A stretch of DNA of 64,000 nt from Nematostella vectensis (taxonomy: Eukaryota > Cnidaria > Anthozoa > Actiniaria > Edwardsiidae). Location of the stretch: NCBI RefSeq assembly GCF_932526225.1, contig NC_064047.1:6385501-6449500 (forward strand). Reading direction: 5' to 3'. The translations under genes were made by a program, and so were the position numbers. Every line of letters begins with the position of its first letter. Position 1 is the first letter of the stretch. Under the pieces are notes generated by a model, which searched no databases, was not told the DNA's origin, and worked only from the letters and a program-made list of their open reading frames with translations. This document shows positions 12,598 to 25,310 of this stretch, piece after piece.

Positions 12598-15500
12598 ATG
12601 GATGTCACTATTATACCGTCCGGGAGATCCTCGCTACAAGACTCGCTAAGGAACAGGAGACTTGACAACGACAGAGACAATCTATTCCACGAGTTTTGTC
12701 GTTCAAGGGAAGGGAATTTATCGACTACAGATGTTTTTACTAGAGCGTTCGGAGCGAGGAGGTCAGTTAATCCACAAGAGTTTGAAACAAGACGGGAGAC
12801 CGTGCCAGCGACTCGAGGAAGCAAAGAGGAAAGGCCGGAATACGCAAGGTAAGATGCTGACTTTGAAAATCGTAATTTAAATTTCATGTTATAAGTTAAC
12901 ACCTAAAAACCAGTACGATAGTCAAGCCTGAGAAATTTCAGCAAAGCAATGTTCTCGCTGATAACAAATTTAGACCACTCAGAGAATATTACGATCGTTT
13001 TGTGCTGTTGTGTGTATTGTTTTGATGGGAATTTTACGGCCAGGCTCGGTTGGAGTTCGTCATTTCACTCAACTCTATTAATATTAAAAGCCTTATTGTC
13101 AATGCCATCCCCTGGGATATCTAATTCAAGGCATCTATAAGTCTGCTTATTGGTATGCACTAGGGTAGTATAAAATTAAGGCAAAAGCAAATAGGATTCA
13201 AATACAGTATTGGTATAATATAATCGAACATGGCGCGTATACAAAGATCGTAAAATTAATTATTTATCAGCAGCAAAAGTAAATAAATCATTAACCACGA
13301 TTTTCAACAATCAGAATAAATTCTAGCTGGGTAAAACATTTGATTGAGCTGAATACATCATAATCCAGTTTTATTGTTGATAATTTTTGAATTTCCCTTA
13401 CTTTTGTTAATTAATATAGCCAGCATAAGTTTCTCGCCATCTTGCTCGAAAATATATCCATAATTTATTTTTATCTCTTGTCGACTGTTGGTCACAAGAA
13501 GACAGGTGGAGGATATTGTACAGGGCTTGCATAGTTTAATGAAATATCATTTATATTGTGTACCATAGTTTCGCGCTTATAGCTGATGGAGTTTTTTTTT
13601 TTTTAATTTCAAGTACAACATATCGCAAACAGTGTATAACATAATATTTTTCACGTTACATTAATAGAAAAGAGGAAAAATGAAAAATGTATGAAACAAG
13701 TCATCACACCATTTGGCACAAATGGGTGTTTTGCTTAATTCTAACGATTTTTATTCCTTTTTTAGTCTTGCGTCAATTGATTGGTGCATGCGCTGTAAAT
13801 GATACACGCACTAATACACTTACAATGGATATGACGCGTGCTGGTTCGCGTACTATTCATATTACGCGCACTTTCATTGATGCGCGCAATGTAAATATAG
13901 CGCGCACTTTCATTGGTACGGTAAATAGAACGCGCACTTGAATTGGTTCGCGCACTCTAAAAGGGTGCGCTCATTTATAAATATTACGCACATTTTTATT
14001 GGTGCGCACACTGTGAAAATATACGTACTTTTATTTGGGCGCACATTGTATACATTTATTGGTTGGGGATTAAATTTATTGGTATGCGTTACGTGTTACG
14101 TGCATTTCTATTGGTCACTCTTTGTTGATATTACCAGGGAAGTTTGAATATTACGTGCATTCTTATTGGTTTGCCCTTGCTATCATCATCCTTATTGTCA
14201 TCGCCATCATAACCATCATTATCATCTGCATTTTAGTTCATTATTATCACTCTTGACCTCGAACACCCTGTTTAGACCATTTTCTGAACTCTAATCCAAC
14301 CATAATTTATTTATAAGATGTATATCCCTCACGATATTCCCTGACAATGACTGCGCACCCTCCCCCCCCCCCCCTTTCCCTCAACTAATCCTGGATGCGC
14401 GCATGCGTGTCTTTTGCAAACCTCTTCCATCTGTCCTCCCGCGCGTTCATGTTATTCACGTGCCGCAGAGTTCACCTACGCATGCACCTTTATCTGGGTG
14501 AGCTCTAGAATTATTAAGTACACGTACGCCTTTATATGTTGTCGTACTCTAGAATTCAGTACACATTCACTTCTATATGTGGGTGCATTTTAATAACAGT
14601 GAGATTAATTTCAACCTCGTCAGAAACAGCTCCATTAGTTTGTAAAATGGTAAATATCACTGTTTTATCTTTTAGATAAATGGTACTTTAATTTTTACAA
14701 CGTGCAAGGAGACTCGAACCTCTTGGGCCCACTTATTTTAAAAATAGATTGTTGTCTATAGATATTTGATAGTTTTACAAACTAATGGAGCTGTTTCTGG
14801 CGAGGTTAAAATCTCATTTGCATCATAGTTTCTGTGGTACTATAAGATGCGCCGTGGTGTAACACAACTCATCTCCCAAAGTTTTTAAAAAGGACACTTA
14901 TATCGATAGCGTCATAGTATTCGCACTTTGTAACATTCGAATAAATATGGATTACTTCTGATGAGACTTTAACACTATTGCCCTTTTGAGCTGCTTAATA
15001 CACTAAAATATTTAATGTTTCCCGAAACAATAAACATTCCCAGCTTTTTGGCTTCATCTTCAAAAACACTTATATACAACAAAATACCATTGGATAATGA
15101 AACATGTAACACAGTATTATATTTGATGCAGGTTACCATAACGACAGAGAACTACGCCGATAGTGGAAGCTTTTAGTCTTAAGTAATATTTCCCTGGAAC
15201 ATTGGGAGAACTAGGATTCGCAGCTGAACTTCGCGATATAGGCAGTGATAACGGCGCTTGTGGCAGGTGCGAGCTTTTTTGTGTGTTTGAGGTTGTCCAT
15301 ACAGATAACATCCACCTTAAAACTCCCTTTAATTAAGATCAAACGTCCTTTGCCGAGCCGACAGTAAGACGCGCCAGCGGCATTCCAAAACAAACTGGTT
15401 GATTTGAGTTTTCATATTCCGTCAAATCCGGTTCCTATGTCTAATACTTCCCTCAGAACATGTTTGACAATCACAAATACAAGCTACACAGGAAAAAATC

Positions 15501-18500
15501 GATGGAAATGGTACATTTGAGAGATCAGTTTAGGTAAGCGCATTTCCATTGTCAGATTTCGCTAATGTTGCGATCTTAGAAGTCTATGTTTGCTTTTTTG
15601 TCATTTTTTTAAAGAAACCCCTTTTGAACATCTGGTTCGATCCAGCGATGTTACTTCCGAATCTAAAGTAATGTGTTGTTATATCCTTGAAACATTAGAG
15701 GAATAACTTTTAGGCTTTGCTTTCTTTTGTAGTTTAATTCACCGATCAAAATGAAAAGATTAAAACGCTCATTTTTTGAAACGAATGCAAATACTTCCAG
15801 CTTGTCTTCCACAAGATTTGTTCGCCAGTTGTACGGGTGACATCTCAAGTTGCTAACATGCAATACGTTTTTCGTTTATTCAAAACCCGATTTAAATTGC
15901 AGTTTTACTCACTTTATTTTCGGGCAACAATGGCCGCATATGGCTATGTTATCGGAACAGTATTTCAGGCGCTATAATTATGTTCAAATACAGCCGAAGG
16001 AATTATCTCCCAGCACAGACTAACCAGTTAGGAGTCTTAATGACATAAAGTAAGAGCAGATGTTTGCAAGATTATGAATATTCAAGGCGGATGCGTGATT
16101 CCATGTTTCGGTTTATAACGAATGTTTTAAATCTTTTAAACATACTGTATGTAAAACGTTCGCTTGCAGTATTTCCTGAGGAAACGACTTCATTTAAATT
16201 TGGGAATTCACCAAGAGATTTTTAAAAGCACAAATAGCTTTTTTTGACCAAGTGTTTACATTATTTTCTTCGATCGCATATTTCGCGACTGCAAAAAGTA
16301 CATTTTTGAAGAATTTATATAGCTAGAACAATCGCCTATTTTTTCGCTTTTTAAAATATTTTTAATCTGATTTCAAGTTCTAAAAGAGCACATCGCTTGC
16401 ACAAGGTTACGTTTTTGGCACATGGGTTCCGAGATATGTTATTTAGATGAGTAATATTTGCTTCATCCATGTCTAAGTACCGTAATAGCACATCACTTCA
16501 TTCATTTGTTTAAAAAAGTCCTCTCTTAAAATAAGGACTCCATTAATAAGTAGTTAGAGAAATAATCACGTGAAGATGGGAAATAGTTTTTCATGTACTT
16601 ATATTTTTTCTAACAATATGACATTATTTTCAAAGCTTGCAATAGCCTTTTGGAGGATTTATTTTTCTTTTTCTACTAAGGCTAAGCTCAAACGTCCTAA
16701 AATCCATGAGCCGTATTTTATGCAAACGCATGCAAATGAAGATAAAACAATCGGCTCGATATATTTGCAGACATTTGCATTAAATACGGCTCATGGATAA
16801 TACGACGTTTGAACCTAGCCTAAGAAGCATTATTTTCCTGGCGTAGGTGCCAGGTTTTTGAATAAATTATATTAAATAATAATTATATTAAATACAATGT
16901 TAATGTTTTTATATAAAATGATAATTGTACATAGCTTAAAATTTTGTATTTTTATTGTACATAGTTTTTAATTCAACCGATAACCTTAAAAACATTATTT
17001 AAACGTCGCACTTTTTAAAGCCTCGCTCTGTTGTGCGAACTCCACCATATATACTTCTCGGCGTAAAATTTATTTATTTTTCTTTATTTTTAAACTTACA
17101 TGATACCTATTAAAAGTGATTAATAAAGCAACTTTTCGGTAAGTTGTTTTCAGCGTTGAATCCACCAACTCAATTTTTTCATGAGGCATTTCTTTGGGAA
17201 CTTGCAGTAATTCCTGTTAATTTTCGCTGGTTTCCATCTTGACTTAGAGAAGTCTGGATGTTCAGATTGTCACCCTATCGTCTCAGGCTCTTACTAACCG
17301 TACAAACACACACGGCAACAGGTCCGCAGGAGAAGCACCATAAACACCAGCTGCATACAACCTTTGACAAGTTGTTTATGCCGTATGCGAAGATGTGCAG
17401 AATACAGTCGTCTGACAAAAGATTGTCGTGAACCGGCTTCGCGACTACGCGACAAGCCCGCATGTAAGCATGGGTAAAAACCACTGAAGCGCCTAACTGC
17501 ATATTTGGCCACCGCATAACTTCAGACTTAGGCTAAGTTCAAACGTCGTATTATCCATGAGCCGTATTTAATGCAAACGCGTGAAAATGAAGATGAAACA
17601 ATCGTCTCGATTCATTCGAATGCATTTGCATTGAATACGGCTCATGGATAATACGACGTTTGAACTTAGGCTTAGACGCGGTAGCGGTGGCTAAAGGCTG
17701 GTTCTCAACGATGACGACGTCGCTGGTTCTCAGCGACGTAAGTGTAAGCGGAGACGGAAGCGTAAAAGAGTCTTATGTCGCGTAAGAACCGGCTCAACGT
17801 AAGCGCATACCTCCTCGACGAGTTTGGTTAATTTATGCTTATGTTCCGCTTATGCTTACGTCGATCCGGTTTTCACGCGACGTAAGCGTAGCATAGACGT
17901 AAAATTATCAAAACTTCCAGTTCTTCTTGCGCCTATGCTTCGCTTACGTAGAGCCGGTTCTCACGCGATATAAGACTCTTTACGCTTCCGCCTCCGCAGA
18001 CGCTTACGTCGCCTTGATATATGCAGCTAGGCGCTTCAGTGTCTTTTACCCATGCTTAACCAACAAGAACCAATCAAATTGATGCTTTCAAAAGACAAAA
18101 TGGCGGCGTTAAAACATGTGGTTTGTTTTTGTTTTTGTTGAATGAAAAGGTGCTAGAAATGGCACGTCCGGTTTATTCACGCACAATTTGCGGGGAGTTA
18201 AAACTTTATTAAACCGTATCGATTTTGTGGGAGAGCATTTTCTTAAACTTGTTCGAAGTTTGACAAAGTTCAGCATCAGTACAGGAGGAGTCGAACGCAT
18301 TTCTCGGTACATATCACGTGATTCACAAAAGGTTTTTGTTTCGACCGTGATCTAGTGCACCGGTTATGTAAGAAAAAAAAAATGCACGCTTACTCGAAAA
18401 AAAAAAAAAAACAATGGTAAATTATACAATCAAATGTCAATATGACTAACTATCAATCTCACATAGGATATATTTAATAAACGGTTGTAGTTGGAGGTTT

Positions 18501-21500
18501 TGTTTTCGGCTTTGCATGTAAAAAATATTTCCAACTACACCTGGCCATTGAATGACCAGGATTAGGCTTCCAAAAAGTGCTTTGGAAACCAAAAGGCAAT
18601 ATATAAAATCGATCTTTTTTTATCCTTAACAGCCACCTGTGTTTTTTAGCACCATAATATTGTTGCTTTTTTTCCACTCTTATACTAGACGGAAACAACC
18701 CATATAGGTTAGGTCGTTAGTCCTATTTTGTTTGTTGTGAAAGCAACGTATTTAGGAACTAGACACTCACTATCACTAAAGCTGAACAAAGAGGGATGTG
18801 ATAAATGTGTGATGGAAGAGAAAGGTTTACTTGTTTTTACGTTAAAAAAGACTTTGTGTATCCTATACTTGGCCAGGAACATGCGAAGTTGTGCCTTTCC
18901 GTGATCAATAGTAACTTTTAACGCAACTTTATTCTTTAAATTTAAACTTTAACTTTTATAATATACGAAAAATAGTATACCCATTATTTCAATCTTTTAT
19001 GACTTAAGCTATTAAGGTCTATGACTCTGAAAAAAGTTATTATGAATTTGACCAGGAATTAATTAAAACTGTCAGTTCATTTATAGAGTACACTCGAAAA
19101 AAAGCTTTTAATTTTTTTTGCTTCCCGGACATTACATCGCTCTAAGGCAGACCTCTTCGATGTCATATGCACAGCTGTTAATAAATCGGAGTGATTTCTA
19201 ACGCATTTTTTTCTTAAATTGTTTCGTTCTTGTCGACTATTTGATTGACCAGGCGCAGTTGTTTTTCCAAATTGAGTTTCGGTTCACCTTGTATGGATAT
19301 GGTTTATTAATAGTAGTTCAAATATTTACCAAACCAGCGCATGCTAAATAAGATTTCTTTCCGAGTCTTGCGTTGGCATCTGCCTTCGCCCTTGTTGTAT
19401 TTACCTTCACAATCAAAAAAGTTCAGAGTGCTTTAGTTTCCCCACTCAATAACCAACCGCACTTATGCAAGAAAGGCTGGCCTATCAAAAATAGGCCACT
19501 AGTATTAAACACCACAGTATAAAACACCACATTTATCGTTGTTTTGTTGCAAAGGGTCACTTTAATATATTAGCTTTTCGACACTATCGTTCAGACGACT
19601 TTCCCTGGACATTAAACTTGTTCCTGGACATTTCTTTGGTGATACTCGCTAATTAATGGAAGCTGGTGAAACGTGCACCAGGTAGCAAAAGCGATCTAAT
19701 TGGTTCAAGGCGACAAAATAATCCGTATCAATGGATTATATTTTTAGATAGGCTTTTTATTGGTCGAGCCGCTGTGTTGCATAGGTTATTATTTGGTCTA
19801 TGCGTGCGGCTGTGTTTGGCCAGCCTTCAGCAAACCTGGCCTGCCTGGAAAACCACTTAAATCGACCAAAGCACCGCACCCCAACGCATACAGCTCACAA
19901 AGCGCGTAGTGAACACACCGACTTCCATTAGCTATATCATTCACAGAGCATTTGAACAGCGAACAAGCCGTTAGCCTGGAGATTCTATAGAAATGGTGGC
20001 ATTATCTGGACATTCCTCTAGAGAAATTTCGGCAGAAAAAGTAGTGACTTTGCGACAAAGGTAAAAGGATTTGCTGTGTTTAATATTTTGGTATGTTTTC
20101 ATTTCGACGCAAAACTGATTTTGGGCTAAGGATTGTAAGGATTTTCTCTATGTTCCTTTTTCTGCTCCTGTTTGTGAATTGCGTTTTCTTGCAGAAACAG
20201 TTAATAGCCAGTTTCCATATTGGTAAATCGCTAGGAAAACCCAGTTTTTTCGTATTTTATAGAATACACTTAGATTTGATAGAACTGGGTGCTGTATAGC
20301 TCGTTTTCTTTCTAGCTGTCGTTTTGTTATTGTTGTTTTTTATTTTAACCAAAAACAAAACATTTAACTGATTGTATTGAAAAACTTGAAAGAAATGAAC
20401 ACCACTTTCTCCCTTTTATTTTTAACACGGAAGGGGAGAGTTTTATCACTAAAGCGCTCTCCCAATAAAAAAACAAACTCTATTTTCCGTTTTGTTATTC
20501 ATTTTTGCAAGAAAAAGATATCTATATAAGCTACAAATTGGCTTCATTGTTGTCAAAGCCAAACTCGCTCAATTATCTTTTTCGCGCCTAAAACCAGAGA
20601 AAACAATAAGCCAAACGACAAGGCCGTGTTTATACCATAAACTAAACCTTTTAGAACTTAATCGTGTTAGAAGTAAATACTATACAAGCCATAGATGTGG
20701 GAAATAGGTTAACGCCATTATAGTAGCCGTGAAATGATTTATGTTTTGAATGCTTCTGTCCACCGCCTTGCGTGGACAGTTGAATGAGCAATGCAAAAAT
20801 CAACCCTGAAGAACCCGGAATCAACTCATAGCGGCGGAAATATCTCCTCTTTGCTTAGCTAGAGTTGTCAAAACATTTCCAGTGATTGCGTGGTATTTTC
20901 ATGAACTTTTCTGGGTCGCTTTGTCATCGGGATAATAATTATTACAGACCGTGTATGGCTAATCCTAGTCAGTTTGCCTTACCTCGATCAAACAGGTACT
21001 CCATGCAAGACAGATGGCTTTACGTCGTATTTCGCAATTATCCAACAGAACTAAAAGTGCTACTGGATTTCCTAAATAAAACACTTAGTATTTGAACTTT
21101 TTTTAAAGGTTCTAGGGACTTTCCCTGGCAGTTTCATTAATTTTATTTTGGATTCCTTTTCGTGATGACTTTTGCGTTTCGTGCGACAAAAGCGTGTGCA
21201 CATAACAAAGGCGCTAGAAACTACAATAGCATCGCCTTAGAGCTCAAGTTTCAAGGATTTTCTCAAGGGCTTTGGTCGTTTTTTTCAATTAGAAGTACAA
21301 CTAAATCGCGCTTTTATGTTGAGGTCTCCATGATGCTGGGAATATGACATGTTTGTTTGACTTCTCACTTTATATTTCGCTTTTATTGAATAGAGTTATA
21401 CTCGTGACTTCTAAAGGGATATTAAAAAAGCCATCTCCTTAAATTCAATTCTGCCATCTACTCAAATTAAATTCTGCTCAAATTTATTTAGGGCAAGTCT

Positions 21501-23262
21501 CACCAGTTTGGTGGTGTAATCGTTACAAGAGCTCTTTCCGTGTGCTAAAGCCTATTGCATAGTAATGGCACTTTATTCGCGTCTAATTTCTTTACAAGTG
21601 CCCGTAAGCTGAAAGCACTATATTGTGTGCCTAGTACAACTAGGTGTATCTATTATATCAACCTATCGTTGAAGAAAAATCGCACGTTGATTGGTGGCTA
21701 TTGGCTAGATTGACAGAGCTAGATTTTAGTCCCGATTAAAGTCCCGATTGGGGGAGGGGTGGGTATTTGCCGCCGGCTTTCAGTTCCGATCCCCAGTGTT
21801 AAAAACTTTTTTTTTTTTTTTTTAAATTTACATATCAATCAATGGCTGTCGTTTTTCTAAATGGTCTAAAAGAGCCTGGGGCGAGCGCGCGGGAGATCCG
21901 TGATATTCTAAAAACGTTAGGGACTAGGCTACATTTCCAAGATGGCTGCTAGCAAAATCATTTTTCCTGCAAGTTTACGTGAAAATTCTCGACTTACAAA
22001 GCTCTAGAGCGATAAAAAAGCGAAACAATGATTGAAGCGGACTCCCAAATATGGTATGTAATGTCTAATAAGGAAATGACCGAGCGAGCTAAAATACGAC
22101 AGTTTTTAAAACTAGGTTGACTAATATGATAGCTTAATCTTTTTTTATGACATCACATGTTGAACTTAAATTGTCTCTTTGTTTCAGCCTGGCAGATATC
22201 TACGAAGGAGCGCTGCGAAAAGTACTCAATATACAACTCAATCTAAAAATAGACGAGCAGCCAAAACCACTCGATGAAAACGACTTCACAACAAACAAAA
22301 TGTCCCCACCGCGGCCCAAAGCTCTTCGTTTGGAGGACCTCAAACAGAGGGACGTCATCAGACATCGCGAGAGAGCACCCGATGAAAATGATCCCAGGTC
22401 ATTTCCTCAAGGCCACACAAATCTGCGCCAACTAGGGGAACGCAATTCGGAAGGGTCTGCATTTCATGTCCCTCCTAAGCGACGCTTCGATGCATTTCCG
22501 CCCCCATTAGATAGGGACCCTGGGTACCCAAGGGACCGCTTTGGAATGGTGCCCTCTCATCGCTTTCACTCGCACGTCACTCCGTTTGGAATGGACCCTA
22601 CTCGAAACCCGAGACTAGCAGTACCCTACGGATATGGTCCCCGAGGCGGGACTACACAGGAAACCTACTCACGATACTCTAGCCACCAAAGAGAAATTCC
22701 ACCGCTGTTCCCAGTCCGCTGCTCATCAAAAGAACGCGAGGAGCTCCTGTTATCGCAGAGAAAAGAACAAGAGCATAAGGAGCAAAAAAGCCCGGATGTG
22801 AAAAGAAGCCCGGATGTGAGGAGAACCCCGGATGATGCCCGTGCCCATAAGAGCCCGGATGTTCCACGTAGAAGCCCGGATGTACCAAATCGTTACAACG
22901 GTGTTCACGAAAAATCCCCGTGGAGGGATGGGGAGGAGCGCAAAATTGTCATCAAATCAGAGCGCGAGGATGTCTCTTACGAAAAACTGAACTTGGAAGA
23001 AAAATTCAATAGTGCAAATGATCGTATCACTTCGCTCATGCGCTCGGGATCGGTCGGGAAGGTCTTGGATAGGCGATCTCCGTTCTCTCTTCGGTTCAGG
23101 CCCTACGGCTCCCGCGTCAAATACTCCCCAGGACTGACCAATGGGAATTCTGAAAGCTTGGACGCGGAACGAAACGTGAAAAAGGAAGTTAGCAAAACAG
23201 GCGAGGAGGGAGATAAAGAGGAATTTCTTTCTAGTCTTGGGCTTGCTAGAATCGCTAAATGA
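12598..23262 (+). CDS. Unrecognised disordered, probably nuclear protein, two coding exons, 441 aa
   Basis: Exon 1 is 12598-12848 and ends in a GTAAGA donor in phase 2. Exon 2 is 22188-23262, after a TTTGTTTCAG acceptor, also phase 2; the joined frame runs to a stop at 23260-23262. I chose the ATG at 12598; upstream in-frame sequence lacks another ATG. I do not recognise the family. Residues 1-110 look folded in part (LADIYEGALRKVLNIQLNL spans the junction). The rest is Pro/Arg/Glu-rich and probably disordered. Residues 283-317 have four SPDV words and a diverged TPDD. Two sumoylation-type sites appear (IKSE near 338, VKKE near 412), and the end is EEFLSSLGLARIAK. These features suggest a transcriptional or chromatin cofactor, but that is inference only. 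The 9.3 kb intron holds several MITEs. An upstream non-coding exon is possible. Confidence 0.72.
13780..14170 (+). repeat. Degenerate tandem array, unit about 30 bp, rich in GCGCAC and ATTGGT
   Basis: Repeated words are ACGCGCACTTTCATTGGT, TTGGTGCGCGCA and AATATTACG. A Thr-rich open frame across it is a by-product of the repeat. The block is followed by a TCATC microsatellite up to about 14230. Confidence 0.65.
14613..14807. mobile_element. Palindromic MITE, 35-bp inverted ends
   Basis: AACCTCGTCAGAAACAGCTC at the left is the near-exact reverse complement of GAGCTGTTTCTGGCGAGGTT at the right, and the match extends inward through TTTGTAAAA/TTTTACAAA. Total about 195 bp, no coding capacity, within the long intron. 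Confidence 0.75.
16680..16820. mobile_element. PIF/Harbinger-like MITE, TAA target duplication
   Basis: The ends GGCTAAGCTCAAACGTC and GACGTTTGAACCTAGCC are inverted copies, flanked on both sides by TAA. The interior is itself palindromic (ATCCATGAGCCGTATT). It is a sister copy of 17531-17671. The 3-bp TWA duplication is typical of PIF/Harbinger; the superfamily call is inference. Confidence 0.7.
17531..17671. mobile_element. PIF/Harbinger-like MITE, TTA target duplication
   Basis: GGCTAAGTTCAAACGTCG at the left and its near-exact reverse complement at the right are flanked by TTA on both sides. The subterminal palindrome ATTATCCATGAGCCGTATT is shared with 16680-16820. About 141 bp. Confidence 0.75.
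17736..18013. mobile_element. Palindromic element, arms of about 62 bp
   Basis: GCGACGTAAGTGTAAGCGGA at the left pairs with TCCGCAGACGCTTACGTCGC at the right, and both arms continue through AAGAGTCTTA/TAAGACTCTT and GAACCGGCT/AGCCGGTTC. The interior repeats shorter forms of the same words. Non-autonomous, no coding frame. Confidence 0.7.
21840..22115 (+). repeat. Dispersed gene-fragment-like repeat, copy 1
   Basis: About 275 bp matches 41270-41560 in reverse complement, through GAGCCTGGGGCGAGCGCGCG, AAGATGGCTGC, TTGAAGCGGACTCCCAAATA and AAATGACCGAGCGAGC. Both copies begin with an open frame starting at or near ATGGCTG but carry stops soon after. It may be a dispersed pseudogene piece or an element carrying one; I do not recognise the source. 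Confidence 0.55.
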
Positions 23263-23477
23263 TGCACATGTAATCCTTATAATATAATATGGCAAAAAAT
23301 AGGATCATGTTGAACTTTGATTTTGATAAGAAAAATGGCAACTCACCTTTCCCAGCATGCATTGATGCATTGTGTTTTTACCCATTAGCCACTGCGCGTT
23401 AATAGACGTGTTCGGAAATCATTTAAAAAATAAGTGTATAACCACAAAAATTAAACCATTTAAATTTGGCTATTGAA

Positions 23478-23840
23478 TCATGGGTAGGCTGACACGCCCG
23501 CTAACAACGCATCATGGGTAGGCTGACACGCCCTCAAGCAATGCATCATGGGTAGGCTGACACGCCCGCTAACAACGCATCATGGGTAGGCTGACACGCC
23601 CGCTAACAATGCATCATGGGTAGGCTGACACGCCCGCAAGCAATGCATCATGGGTAAGCTGACACGCCCGCTAACAACGCATCATGGGTAAGCTGACACG
23701 CCCTTAAGCAATGCATCATGGGTAGGCTGACACGCCCGCTAACAACGCATCATGGGTAGGCTGACACGCCCGCAAGCAATGCATCATGGGTAGGCTGACA
23801 CGCCCGCAAGCAATGCATCATGGGTAAGCTGATACGCCCT
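23478..23840 (+). repeat. Minisatellite, 34-bp unit, 11 copies
   Basis: The unit contains TCATGGGTAGGCTGACACGC followed by CCGCTAACAACGCA or CCGCAAGCAATGCA. Starts occur every 34 bp from 23478 to 23818. Two unit variants alternate irregularly. It begins 216 bp after the stop of the disordered-protein gene, so it may lie in its 3'UTR. Confidence 0.92.
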
Positions 23841-24718
23841 TCTAAAAGAGTTTAAGCCAAGCCCTATAAAAATGATTCCTACCTGCCTGCCTATCCCAAT
23901 TAGGTTAATTTCGATATTCCTACATAATTCAGCAAGTATAGTGTACCCTACTTAGCCTTGTCAAAATAATTATGTCTGTTGAGTAAGCGTAACATAAAAT
24001 GATCGTATGCTTATTTTGCATTATTCCATAAATTATCTCGTAGATATTATCTTGTGTAAATATTACAAATAAAAAAATATATGTTATTCAAGACAAGGAA
24101 AAGGGCTAAATTATGTTTTAAACCACATATAATATGACACATATATGGTTCGTGCTGGAAACGGAAAGACTTGAATTGAAATTTGATCCTCTGGTATAAA
24201 CTGAATAATATATTATACAAATACCTGTTCCATGGTAAAAATAAACACATTCTGAAAGTTGTCTATTTTAAGGATTGCAGGTCTTGATAGCATTCTGAGC
24301 AAGGCTCGTTTTAAGCAGCTACCATCAAGGGCACAAAAAGGATCTGTTCCGCAGCCCGTATTTTTGCTGTCTGGATGTTAGACCCCTCGGTTGCTGGGAG
24401 AAATTCCTCCCGAATGGTTCTGCTGGCAAATTTGTGGAGTCGAACTAGTTGTGCTGGGTATATTTTTTTGGCGCTGGAGCGGAGGCTTGGGAAAAAAATC
24501 GTCCCGATCGGTTATACGGGCAATCATTCATGTGCTGAAATGCCTAACCACTGCTGGCTGGGGACAAAATTCCTAACCAATGTTGGCTGAAAAAAAAAAA
24601 TAGACGTTTATCGCAATATTCACCTCGCTCAAACAGACATTCCCTAATAGGCTAAACTGGATCATTGGCGTATACCTGTCTCATGTATGAAAATGCAATA
24701 TGTTTACAAAATGCTTAT

Positions 24719-25020
24719 GGACTGCGGACCGCGGACCACGGTAGCAGTGACTTAGATTACTTAGACTTCTTATTTTATACTTCGTTCTACAAATATGCAA
24801 AGAAGGCTACACAGCGGACTGCGGACCGCGGACCACGGTAGCAGTGACTTAGATTACTAAGACTTATTATTTGATACTTCGTTCTACAAATATGCAAAGA
24901 AGGCTACACAGCGGACTGCGGACCGCGGACCATGGTAGCAGTGACTTAGATTATTTAGACTTATTATTTGATACCTTGTTCTATAAATATGCAAAGACGG
25001 CTTCACTGCGGACTGCGGAC
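24719..25020 (+). repeat. Tandem array, 97-bp unit, three copies plus partial
   Basis: GACTGCGGACCGCGGACCACGG recurs in shortened form at 24720, 24817, 24914 and 25011, exactly 97 bp apart. Each unit also holds AGCAGTGACTTAGATTA and ACAAATATGCAAAGAAGGCT. It abuts the repeat at 25060-25310. Confidence 0.9.
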
Positions 25021-25059
25021 CACGGCAGTATTGTGGCTCCACAGTGGACGGGTATTCTG

Positions 25060-25310
25060 AAGTTGCTCCTTATGCATCTGTATAAATTATTCTCGCTCTG
25101 TGATGAAAATGCTCGTATTTAAGAGCGCACACAGCTTGGTATAGCATTATTTCACGATAGATAGACACTTTTTTAGATGGACAACTCTAGGAATGATTTT
25201 TATTTTGGTTTAGAATATGAAATTTTAATCTAGCGCTCAGAGCAATTGTCCTGACATGTTGGCTCGGGATACGGCTGATTGAACTGATTGTTCTTGAGCC
25301 CGGGGGTGGG
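25060..25310 (+). repeat. Partial copy of the 10732-11740 inverted-repeat element
   Basis: Shares ATAAATTATTCTCGC, GAGCGCACACAG, TTAGATGGACAACTCTAGGA and CAATTGTCCTGACATGTTG with the right arm of the element at 10732-11740, in the same orientation. Ends at CCCGGGGGTGGG. Confidence 0.7.

Larger units (their letters stand above)
12849..22187 (+). other. 9.3 kb intron of the disordered-protein gene
   Basis: No other credible exon is visible. Contents are a degenerate array (13780-14170), palindromes at 14613-14807 and 17736-18013, two PIF/Harbinger-like MITEs (16680-16820, 17531-17671) and a gene-fragment-like repeat (21840-22115) ending about 70 bp before the acceptor. An AAAATGGCGGC motif at 18099 resembles a YY1-type promoter word, but it opens a frame of only about a dozen codons. 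Confidence 0.6.

Noticed and set aside
22679-22888. Minus-strand frame HPGFYVEHPGSYGHGHHPGF
   Set aside because: Antisense shadow of the SPDV repeats in the disordered-protein exon.
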